Shown piece after piece: positions 1-6,210 of a stretch of 6,270 bases of DNA. Position 1 is the stretch's first letter, and each line of letters begins with the position of its first letter. Both the position numbers and the translations under genes were made by a program. The notes under the pieces are model-generated. The model saw nothing but the letters and a program-made list of their open reading frames with translations. It did no database searches and was not told the origin of the DNA. Source of the DNA: JABWBR01 sp036741235 (GTDB taxonomy: Bacteria > Bacteroidota > Bacteroidia > Chitinophagales > Saprospiraceae); the NCBI GenBank assembly GCA_036741235.1, contig DAINSQ010000224.1, positions 1-6,270 on the forward strand. The letters run 5' to 3'.

Positions 1-48
1 TAGCCAAATCGAAGATTCGACGAAGTCAATTGACGAATGTCCAAACAT
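1..48 (-). CDS. 5' end of an unidentified gene running off the left edge
   Basis: On the minus strand an ATG at 48-46 opens a frame that stays open to the window edge and gives 16 residues, MFGHSSIDFVESSIWL. It begins 3 bp after the TAG stop of the ftsE-like gene on the same strand, the tight spacing expected inside an operon. No domain can be named from 16 residues, and there is no signal peptide or lipobox in what is visible. The call rests on position, start codon and an open frame only. A chance open frame of this length is quite possible. Confidence 0.4.
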   Translation of the reverse strand, partial: MFGHSSIDFVESSIWL

Positions 49-51
49 GCT

Positions 52-738
52 CTAAATCTCAATATCTTTTTCGCTCACCACATGGCCGTGCATACAGCGC
101 AGGATGCGGGCCGGGAAATGCTCCAGGATGCGGTAATCGTGAGTAGCGAATAAAACTGCGGAATTATTGAGTTTCGCCAATTGGCGCATCAGCAGCAGGA
201 TATCGTCGGAGGTTTCGGGGTCGAGGTTGCCGGTGGGTTCGTCGGCGATGATAAGTTCGGGGCTATTGAGCAGGGCGCGGGCGATCACCACGCGTTGTTG
301 TTCACCTCCCGACAACTCGTGGGGCATCTTGCGTTCGCGGCCCGAGAGGTCGACCATTTCCAGCACTTCGGCTATGCGTTTGCGCAGGGCGGTTTCTTCT
401 TTCCAGCCGGTAGCTTCGAGTACAAAGCGCAGGTTGGCCTCCACGCTGCGGTCTTGCAGCAGGTTAAAATCCTGAAAAACGATACCCAATTTGCGGCGCA
501 ACAGCGGGATAGAATTGCGGTTGAGCGAGCGCAGATCGAAGCCGGCAACTTCGCCGAGGCCTTCTTTTAGGGGTAATGCAGCGTAAAGCAACTTAAGCAG
601 GCTCGACTTGCCGCTGCCGGTTTTGCCGATGAGATAGGTAAATTCCCCTTTGGCAATTTGCAAGTTAACTCCTTCCAGCACTCGTGTAGTTTGCTGGTAA
701 ATATTGACATCTTTGAGCCTAACAATCAAATGCTCCAT
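52..738 (-). CDS. ftsE: FtsE-like cell-division ABC transporter ATP-binding protein
   Basis: This is a cytoplasmic ABC ATPase of 228 aa, the usual FtsE length. In the family, FtsE pairs with the membrane protein FtsX, and ATP hydrolysis controls peptidoglycan hydrolases at the division site. The whole nucleotide-binding domain is intact: Walker A GKTGSGKS at 38-45, Q-loop glutamine Q89 in FQDFNLLQDR, signature LSGGEQQR at 142-149, Walker B LIIADEP at 162-168 with catalytic E167, D-loop NLD at 171-173, and switch histidine H200 in ATHD. The stretch RRKLGIVFQDFNLLQDRSV closely parallels E. coli FtsE (LRRQIGMIFQDHHLLMDRTV), which favours FtsE over LolD or MacB. No ftsX is visible; I recall the two genes often being apart in Bacteroidota. 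The ATG at 738-736 gives a normal N-terminus. A second gene appears to follow 3 bp downstream. The gene is divergent from ccmE across 98 bp. Confidence 0.9.
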   Translation of the reverse strand: MEHLIVRLKDVNIYQQTTRVLEGVNLQIAKGEFTYLIGKTGSGKSSLLKLLYAALPLKEGLGEVAGFDLRSLNRNSIPLLRRKLGIVFQDFNLLQDRSVEANLRFVLEATGWKEETALRKRIAEVLEMVDLSGRERKMPHELSGGEQQRVVIARALLNSPELIIADEPTGNLDPETSDDILLLMRQLAKLNNSAVLFATHDYRILEHFPARILRCMHGHVVSEKDIEI

Positions 739-770
739 AACTTTTACAACAAATTGACGGTCATTCGGTG

Positions 771-800
771 TTTTATGGTCGTATACTTGTTATACATTTG
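771..800 (+). promoter_or_regulatory. Candidate Bacteroidota-type promoter of the ccmE operon
   Basis: TACATTTG at 793-800 matches the Bacteroidota -7 consensus TAnnTTTG exactly. A T-run, TTTT at 771-774, lies 18 bp upstream and could serve as the weaker -33 element (consensus TTTG). Transcription would start near 805-810 and leave a leader of about 30 nt before the ccmE ATG at 837. The site lies in the divergent region between ftsE and ccmE, where a rightward promoter is needed. The motif match is direct; promoter activity is inferred. Confidence 0.5.
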
Positions 801-836
801 CATCACGGTCCGTTTTTAACAACCAACACACCCGTT

Positions 837-1235
837 ATGAAAAAAATATATTTCATTGCCATTGCTATGATCGCCGTAGCGATACTCATTTTTACCACGG
901 CTGCCGAAGATATGAGCACCTACTCAACTTTTTCCGACGCCGCCCGCAGCGGGAAGAAGGTAAAAGTAGTGGGCCAACTCGCCAAAGATAAGGAAATGTA
1001 CTACAATCCCGAAAAAGACCCCAACTACTTCAGTTTTTACGTTACTGACGCCTCGGGCGAGGCGCACAAGGTGGTGTTGTTGGGTGAAAAACCGCAGGAC
1101 TTCGAGCTTTCGGAGCAAATAGTAGTGACCGGCAAGATGAAAAACGACGCTTTTGTCGCCACCGATATTTTGATGAAATGCCCTTCCAAATACAAAGACG
1201 AAGAGCTCAATATTAAAAAAGAGCAACAGGGCTAG
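837..1235 (+). CDS. ccmE: CcmE, periplasmic haem chaperone of cytochrome c maturation (cysteine type)
   Basis: CcmE receives haem exported through CcmC and passes it to the CcmF haem lyase at the periplasmic face of the inner membrane. The product is 132 aa. Residues 4-23 form an N-terminal membrane anchor after MKK. A beta-rich stretch at about 42-112 (KVKVVGQLAKDKEM, FSFYVTDASGEAHKVVLL, EQIVVTGKM, FVATDIL) fits the CcmE OB fold. The C-terminal haem motif is KCPSKY at 114-119, so C115 and Y119 stand where E. coli has H130 and Y134 of HxxxY. This is the CxxxY variant known from archaeal and some bacterial Ccm systems. The frame extends 23 codons upstream to 768, but that extension would cover the promoter and put polar sequence ahead of the anchor, so ATG 837 is preferred. 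It is the first gene of the operon; ccmF starts 10 bp after its stop. Confidence 0.88.
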   Translation: MKKIYFIAIAMIAVAILIFTTAAEDMSTYSTFSDAARSGKKVKVVGQLAKDKEMYYNPEKDPNYFSFYVTDASGEAHKVVLLGEKPQDFELSEQIVVTGKMKNDAFVATDILMKCPSKYKDEELNIKKEQQG

Positions 1236-1245
1236 TTGAACACTC

Positions 1246-4110
1246 ATGGAGCAAACAATCACGTATATCGGAGAGCACCTCTGGCCGGGCAGGATCGGCC
1301 ACGCAGGTATCCTGCTCGGCTTTGTCGCCGCGCTGCTGGCCGCTGCGGCCTATTTTTTCGCCACCCAGCGCCGCGACAGCCCTGAAGCCGCACAATGGAC
1401 CAGGATAGGCCGCTGGGCCTTCGCGTTGCACGGCGTCGGCATCCTGACGGTAATCGGTATGTTATTTTACGTAATGACTCGTCAGTATTACGAATACCAA
1501 TACGTACAGGCCCACGTTTCCGCCGATTTGCCATTCAAGTACATCTTTGCCGCCTTTTGGGAAGGCCAGGAGGGTAGCTTCCTGTTATGGATGTTCTGGC
1601 ATATTGTATTGGGCCTTGTGCTGATGTTCAGATCGGGTAGTTGGGAATCGCCGGTGATGTCGGTATTGGCATTGATACAGGTCTTCATCGGCAGTATGAT
1701 TCTTGGTATTTACATTGGTTGGGGCGACGACCCATTCAAGCTGGGCAGCAATCCCACCTTGTTGTTGCGCCAGGTGATGGACGCCCCCATTTTCAATCAG
1801 GTCGACTACGTGAGCCGCCTCAGCGGCAACGGTTTGAACCCCCTGCTTCAGAATTACTGGATGACCATACACCCACCTACGCTTTTTCTGGGTTTTGCCT
1901 CTACCGCCGTGCCTTTTGCCTTTGCCATTGCCGGCCTTTGGTTGCGCAAGCACACCGAATGGCTCAAACCCGCCCTGCCCTGGGCTTTGTTTAGCGGGGC
2001 TATTCTCGGCACCGGCATCCTCATGGGCGGCGCCTGGGCCTACGAAGCGTTGAGCTTCGGCGGCTACTGGGCCTGGGACCCCGTCGAGAATATGTCGCTG
2101 GTGCCCTGGCTCACGCTGGTGGCCGGCATTCATACTACGCTGATTGCCCGCTCTACCGGTTATTCGATCAAAAGCAGCTATGTCTTTTACCTGCTCACTT
2201 TTGTGTTGATTGTGTACTCCACTTTCCTTACGCGCAGCGGGGTGTTGGGAGATACCTCCGTACACGCTTTTACGGAAATGGGGCTGGAATCGCAGTTGGT
2301 ATTGTTCCTGGGCTTTTTTGCCATACTCTCGCTTGCCGCTTTTTTCGCCCGCTTCAAAGGTGTGCCTTCGCCTGCCACTGAAGAAAAAATCACCTCCCGC
2401 GAATTCTGGATGTTTATCGGCACGCTGGTATTGTTTTTTTCGGCCATCATCATTACGGGGTCTACCTCGCTGCCTGTTTACAACAAAATAATGCAATTTT
2501 TCAACCCTGCTTTTGAAGGTCGGGTGATCACCGAACCGGAGCCGCACTACAACAAATATCAATTGTGGATCGGCGTTTTTGTGGGGTTATTGACGGCGGC
2601 GGCCCAGCTTTTGCGCTATCAGGGCGCCAATTGGGAAAAGCACAGGGTCTCGTTTTTGCGCCATACCGGCGCGGCCCTGTTGTTGGCGCTGGGCATCTCC
2701 TTCTTAACGACGCTTTGGATTGAAGTAAAAGATATTCGCCACCTCGCCTTGTTATTCACCGCCTGGTTTGCCGTAGCGGCCAACGCCGATTACCTGATTA
2801 CCTTTCTGCGGGGCAACCTGAAGGCCGGCGCGTCTACGCTGGCGCATATCGGCTTCGGCATTATGCTCGTCGGTATTCTGGCTTCCGGGCTCAACAAACG
2901 TTTTATTTCCAGTAATCCATTTATCATGGACGGGCTGATCGAAGGATCCGACGAACAAAGCCTTCGCAATAACATCCTGCTGTTCAAAGGCGCGCCTATG
3001 CAGATGGGGGGCTATGAGGTGACCTACACCAAAGACACCCTCGACAAATTCTCCCGCACGTATACCGTCAACTACAAAAAGCGGGATCAGCAGGGCAATA
3101 TCGTCGAAGAATTCGAATTGCATCCCAATATTTTATACGACAAATCCTTTTCGAAAGTCGCCGCCTCCAACCCCTCTACCCGGCGCTACCTCGATCGCGA
3201 TATTTTTACCCATATCGCTTCACTGCCGCAAATAGAGATGGACATGGAGCTGCGCCGGCAACGCGAGGACAGCCTCAACTACCGCCGCTTCGACGTCGTA
3301 GAAGGCGGCGCGGTGAATTTCATCGATACGGTAGAGATTCGAGATCGCGATACCTCCGTGCTCAAACGCTACACCATCGAGGTCGAGTCGGTGTCGCGCA
3401 ATGCCCTGCATCCCGATTACAAACCCGAGCCGGGCGATTTCACCGTGGGCGCCCGCTTGCGTGTGAAGCGCGACGACGAAGATACCACCTATATGGCCGA
3501 GCCCATGCTGGTTTTGCGCGAAGACATGCTGGTGAGTTATCCCAGCCAGATCAATGAGATCAGCACAAAAATCAAATTGACCGACGCCATATTTACGCAG
3601 TTATTCGCCGGTGAAGACCAACTGGGCTACCGCGAGTTTGAGCTTACCCAGGGCGATTCTGTGAGCCTGGGCGGCGTCAGCATAAGGTTTGCAGGTTTCA
3701 ACAAAAAACCTGAGAATCGCGACTACAAAGCTGAAAAAGGCGACGTAGCGGTGAGCGCCGTACTCGAAATTCGCGATGCCGACGGCAAAACCTATGAAGC
3801 GCAGCCTGTTTACCTCATCAGGGGCAATCAACCCTTCAACCTGAAAGACCAGGTCGAGGCTATCAGGTTGCACGCGCGTTTTACGGGTATCAACCCCGAA
3901 AAAGAAAGCGCGACGATCAATATTGCGGTGACCGGCAAAAAGTCCTACCAGGTACCCTTTGAAGTGGCCACTAACTCATTGCGCTCCGATTATATCGTAC
4001 TGGAAGCCATAGAATTTCCCGGTATCAATCTTTTCTGGCTGGGTTCGCTGCTCATGATGGCAGGGTTGGCCCTTGGCATGTGGAACCGCATGCGTCGTAG
4101 TCATGCCTGA
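1246..4110 (+). CDS. ccmF: CcmF/CcsA-family cytochrome c haem lyase, large Bacteroidota-type form
   Basis: This multi-pass inner-membrane protein takes haem from CcmE and joins it to CxxCH motifs of apocytochrome c. It has 954 aa, against about 650 in E. coli CcmF. Roughly fourteen hydrophobic segments lie between residues 20 and 548, and a last one at about 926-945 is followed by a short basic tail (NRMRRSHA). The haem-handling WWD domain is clear at about 264-289, with YWAWDPVENMSLVPWL. All four histidines expected of CcmF are seen: H209 in IHPPTLFLG, H296 in AGIHTT, H340 in TSVHAF, and H534 in LAHIGFG. By family knowledge H209 and H340 flank the WWD haem, and H296 and H534 bind the internal b-haem. 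Residues about 552-925 form a large hydrophilic, presumably periplasmic, beta-rich region that seems to contain repeated modules. The start 10 bp after ccmE and the 8-bp overlap with the next gene indicate one operon. It is sometimes annotated ccsA. Confidence 0.92.
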   Translation: MEQTITYIGEHLWPGRIGHAGILLGFVAALLAAAAYFFATQRRDSPEAAQWTRIGRWAFALHGVGILTVIGMLFYVMTRQYYEYQYVQAHVSADLPFKYIFAAFWEGQEGSFLLWMFWHIVLGLVLMFRSGSWESPVMSVLALIQVFIGSMILGIYIGWGDDPFKLGSNPTLLLRQVMDAPIFNQVDYVSRLSGNGLNPLLQNYWMTIHPPTLFLGFASTAVPFAFAIAGLWLRKHTEWLKPALPWALFSGAILGTGILMGGAWAYEALSFGGYWAWDPVENMSLVPWLTLVAGIHTTLIARSTGYSIKSSYVFYLLTFVLIVYSTFLTRSGVLGDTSVHAFTEMGLESQLVLFLGFFAILSLAAFFARFKGVPSPATEEKITSREFWMFIGTLVLFFSAIIITGSTSLPVYNKIMQFFNPAFEGRVITEPEPHYNKYQLWIGVFVGLLTAAAQLLRYQGANWEKHRVSFLRHTGAALLLALGISFLTTLWIEVKDIRHLALLFTAWFAVAANADYLITFLRGNLKAGASTLAHIGFGIMLVGILASGLNKRFISSNPFIMDGLIEGSDEQSLRNNILLFKGAPMQMGGYEVTYTKDTLDKFSRTYTVNYKKRDQQGNIVEEFELHPNILYDKSFSKVAASNPSTRRYLDRDIFTHIASLPQIEMDMELRRQREDSLNYRRFDVVEGGAVNFIDTVEIRDRDTSVLKRYTIEVESVSRNALHPDYKPEPGDFTVGARLRVKRDDEDTTYMAEPMLVLREDMLVSYPSQINEISTKIKLTDAIFTQLFAGEDQLGYREFELTQGDSVSLGGVSIRFAGFNKKPENRDYKAEKGDVAVSAVLEIRDADGKTYEAQPVYLIRGNQPFNLKDQVEAIRLHARFTGINPEKESATINIAVTGKKSYQVPFEVATNSLRSDYIVLEAIEFPGINLFWLGSLLMMAGLALGMWNRMRRSHA

Positions 4111-4876
4111 ACGCATCGCCCTGATTGGCGCCGGCAGGGTAGGGGGCCATCTGGGCAGGGCCTTGCACAAGGCGGGCTGGCCGGTCGTACAGGTCTATAG
4201 CCGTCATGCGGAAAAAGCCCGAATGCTGGCTGTGCAACTGGGAACAGCGCATACAACCGACTTGTCCGCTATTACGCAAGATGCCGATATCTATATCATC
4301 GCCGTAAGCGACGATGCCATAGGCGCCGTGGCGGGGGATTTGCAGTTGCCGCAAAGCAAGTTGGTCGTACACACCTCGGGGGCTACGCCATCTGTCGTAT
4401 TGCAATCAAAATTTGCGCGATACGGGGTATTTTACCCTTTGCAGACTTTTTCTCTCGACCGCGAGCCCGATTTTTCTACCCTACCAATATGTGTATTTGC
4501 CGGCGATGAGGCCGGCCGTGATCTGCTCGAGCGGCTTGCCCGTTCGTTGGATTCGCCCTGTTACCCCGTTGACGACCATCAGCGGTTTGTATTGCACGTG
4601 GCGGCTGTTTTTGTCAATAATTTCACCAACTACCTTTATCAGGTCGGTGAAGACATCGTCCACTCCAAGCAATTATCATTTGACCTCCTGCGCCCGCTGA
4701 TCCTGGAAACCGCGCAAAAAATACAATCGGCCTCTCCGGGGGCCATGCAAACGGGGCCGGCCATCCGCGGCGATGCGGCCACCGTGGAGCGCCACCTGGC
4801 CTACCTGGCAGCCCGGCCCGAGTATGCGGAGTTGTATCGGTTGATTACCAAGGGGATCAATCCGGAACTGGGTTAA
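4103..4876 (+). CDS. Rossmann-fold/DUF2520 protein, predicted NAD(P)-dependent oxidoreductase-like
   Basis: The product is 257 aa. The N-terminus is a dinucleotide-binding Rossmann fold: beta strand RIALIGAG with the glycine motif GAGRVG at 9-14, then YSRHAEKA at 32-39 at the end of the second strand. DADIYIIAVSDDAIG at 60-74 and VVHTSGA at 88-94 resemble the pyrroline-5-carboxylate reductase and F420-dependent NADP reductase superfamily. The C-terminal half has the DUF2520 pattern: GVFYPLQTFS at 108-117, HVAAVFVNNFTNYLY at 165-179 and QTGPAIRGD at 216-224. The substrate is unknown. ATG 4103 overlaps the end of ccmF by 8 bp, which suggests translational coupling; an in-frame ATG at 4073 would lie deeper in ccmF and add ten residues before the Rossmann strand, so it was not chosen. 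I recall this family often lying near housekeeping genes in Bacteroidota; a direct part in haem handling is not shown. Confidence 0.82.
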   Translation: MPERIALIGAGRVGGHLGRALHKAGWPVVQVYSRHAEKARMLAVQLGTAHTTDLSAITQDADIYIIAVSDDAIGAVAGDLQLPQSKLVVHTSGATPSVVLQSKFARYGVFYPLQTFSLDREPDFSTLPICVFAGDEAGRDLLERLARSLDSPCYPVDDHQRFVLHVAAVFVNNFTNYLYQVGEDIVHSKQLSFDLLRPLILETAQKIQSASPGAMQTGPAIRGDAATVERHLAYLAARPEYAELYRLITKGINPELG

Positions 4877-5026
4877 GACATCGAATACAAAGAGAGCAAG
4901 CCGGTTTTCTTGAATTTATGAATAGATAACTTTCAGCTTCACCTACTTTCGGGATAGGGAACGGGGATAAAAGCAGTAGCATTAAATGTTAGCAAATATG
5001 TATAGCGCAATAAATTTCGGTACGGG

Positions 5027-5034
5027 TAGGTTTG
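5027..5034 (+). promoter_or_regulatory. Possible -7 promoter box of the AT-rich gene
   Basis: TAGGTTTG matches TAnnTTTG exactly and would give a leader of about 14 nt before the ATG at 5055. No TTTG-like -33 element is found at the expected distance. A second, weaker box, TAAATTTC at 5011-5018, has TGTT at 4987-4990 about 20 bp upstream. In AT-rich DNA such matches arise easily by chance. Confidence 0.28.
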
Positions 5035-5054
5035 AAGAGAAAAAATATCTTCTT

Positions 5055-5699
5055 ATGAAAAAAATAACAAAATCAATTTTAGGCATTTTGGCGGTTTTGG
5101 CAATTCTATTTGCAGCTACTGCATTTATGATAAGCGATCCTGATCCAGACCTGATAAAAGAGAAGATAAGTCAAAATGACCGAATTTCATTATCAGACCT
5201 ATCGACAAAAAATTTAGAAGCTGGAATGTTCAAGACTACTGTGGAATTCAGTCAGAACAGGTTTGAAAACACACCCAAAGCGTTTTATGGACAAGAAATA
5301 ATCATTAGCGGCAATCCAAAGCTTGACCGTATTTTGATAGGCGTAACCAATAATTTGATATCAAGAGTTGAAATTTGGAACCGGAATGAATTGATTGAGA
5401 CCAAAGAACTTGGGTTTATGGATAAAATGACATGGGGTGAACCGCATACAATGGCAGTTGATTTTTACGACCAGACAAACAGGAGGTACCGGGGGAAAAG
5501 CAAAATTTCAATGCGATTTTTCAGGGGGACAGGATTTTTTGCCGATTTAGGGACAATTAATGTTGACTTGACAAAATATGGGGATTTAAGCGTAGACAAA
5601 TCTATTGGAGTGTTTGCAAAATCGATTGACTCCAACAGGGTAATAGCGCCTGTATTTTCAGACTTTAAAGTTTGGAAGAATTATAAAAGCTTCGATTAG
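5055..5699 (+). CDS. AT-rich gene for a membrane-anchored or secreted protein of unknown function
   Basis: I do not recognise this 214-aa protein. It starts MKKITKSILG and has a hydrophobic segment at about 9-27 (a signal peptide or single anchor), so the rest should lie outside the cytoplasm. There is no cysteine, hence no lipobox. The remainder is polar and looks beta-rich, with alternating stretches such as EIIISGN, ILIGVTNN, SRVEIWN and KISMRFF. The end, SIGVFAKSIDSN then APVFSDFKVW, loosely recalls the last strands of concanavalin-like jelly-roll domains, but this is too weak to name. Sampled 60-base lines are about 30-40 % GC, against about 62 % in sampled lines of ftsE and ccmF, and codons favour A/T endings, which suggests a separate origin. 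The in-frame ATG at 4986 would bury the signal segment behind 23 polar residues, so ATG 5055 is chosen. The gene is separated by 178 bp from the operon before it and converges on crtZ with a 33-bp gap. Confidence 0.7.
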   Translation: MKKITKSILGILAVLAILFAATAFMISDPDPDLIKEKISQNDRISLSDLSTKNLEAGMFKTTVEFSQNRFENTPKAFYGQEIIISGNPKLDRILIGVTNNLISRVEIWNRNELIETKELGFMDKMTWGEPHTMAVDFYDQTNRRYRGKSKISMRFFRGTGFFADLGTINVDLTKYGDLSVDKSIGVFAKSIDSNRVIAPVFSDFKVWKNYKSFD

Positions 5700-5732
5700 A
5701 GGCAAAAATGTTTGCTAGCACACGGCGTCCTA

Positions 5733-6203
5733 TTATTTCCAGGCACTCCGTTTTTTGAAATATTTGGGGTGAACTACCAGCAGGCCGAATGACTCGCAGT
5801 CTTCTTTGGTGGTTTTGGCATGATGGGCGCCGTGGGCGCGTAGTATGGCCCGCGAGTAGTCGCCGTCGAGCTGGCGAAACCACTTGAAGCGGCGGTGAAT
5901 GTAAACGTCGTGGATGAGAAAATAGATTAAACCATAAATTGAGATGCCAATCCCTACAAATAAAAGCCAGCGATGAGGCGTGGCCAGCCCGGCGATATAG
6001 CAGAACATGCTGGGAATGGCAAAAACCAGGAAAAACAGGTCGTTTTTCTCAAAAAAGCCGTGTTTGTCGTGGTGCGGCTTGTGGTGGTCTTCATGCCAGC
6101 GCCATAGCCAGCCGTGCATGATGTGTTTGTGTGCAAACCAGGCTACGAATTCCATGCCGGCAATGGCGGCGAGGGTGGTGAGGATGTATAGTAACATAGT
6201 CAT
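5733..6203 (-). CDS. crtZ: CrtZ-like beta-carotene hydroxylase (di-iron fatty acid hydroxylase superfamily)
   Basis: CrtZ enzymes add hydroxyl groups to the 3 and 3' positions of beta-ionone rings, turning beta-carotene into zeaxanthin, at the inner membrane. The 156-aa product has the family's length and all four histidine clusters expected to hold the two irons: HxxxxH at H25-H30 (HKHIMH), HxxHH at H37-H41 (HEDHH), HDxxxH at H98-H103 (HDVYIH, followed by RR), and HxxHH at H124-H128 (HGAHH). Hydrophobic segments lie at about 3-22 and 56-97, and MEFVAWFAHK around the first cluster is typical of CrtZ. No other carotenoid gene is visible, but upstream partners would lie beyond the right edge. 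The start is ATG 6203-6201, with a second ATG two codons in; the frame stays open upstream through the tandem repeat, so an earlier start cannot be excluded, but the family N-terminus fits this one. Confidence 0.9.
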   Translation of the reverse strand: MTMLLYILTTLAAIAGMEFVAWFAHKHIMHGWLWRWHEDHHKPHHDKHGFFEKNDLFFLVFAIPSMFCYIAGLATPHRWLLFVGIGISIYGLIYFLIHDVYIHRRFKWFRQLDGDYSRAILRAHGAHHAKTTKEDCESFGLLVVHPKYFKKRSAWK

Positions 6204-6210
6204 GATTTTG

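Noticed and set aside
25..34. 10-bp perfect palindrome GTCAATTGAC
   Set aside because: It lies inside the likely coding start of the left-edge gene, has no loop or T-run for a terminator, and is short enough to be chance.
181..570. 129-codon plus-strand frame antisense to ftsE
   Set aside because: It overlies the invariant ABC motifs on the other strand and has no recognisable domain or upstream signal.
750..757. CAAATTGA, a near match to a -7 box for ftsE on the minus strand
   Set aside because: One conserved base differs, no -33 element is seen at the right distance, and the leader would be only a few bases.
768..836. 23-codon upstream extension of ccmE
   Set aside because: It would overlap the TAnnTTTG promoter box and put polar residues before the membrane anchor; the MKK start at 837 is typical.
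1585..2562. Long open frame (325 codons) on the minus strand inside ccmF
   Set aside because: It is fully antisense to the conserved WWD-containing part of ccmF, its product is rich in Gly, Gln, Arg and His with no recognisable domain, and such antisense frames are common in GC-rich coding DNA.
4984..4994. GTTAGCA as an integron attC core site
   Set aside because: It does not fit the GTTRRRY core consensus fully, no matching RYYYAAC partner lies at a suitable distance, and no integrase is in the window.
4986..5054. 23-codon upstream extension of the AT-rich gene
   Set aside because: It would bury the signal segment; MKKITKS at 5055 is a normal start for an exported protein.
4877..5054. Search for a terminator or small RNA after the ccm operon
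   Set aside because: I found no stem with a following T-run and no RNA-like structure by eye; apart from the weak promoter boxes the region shows nothing.
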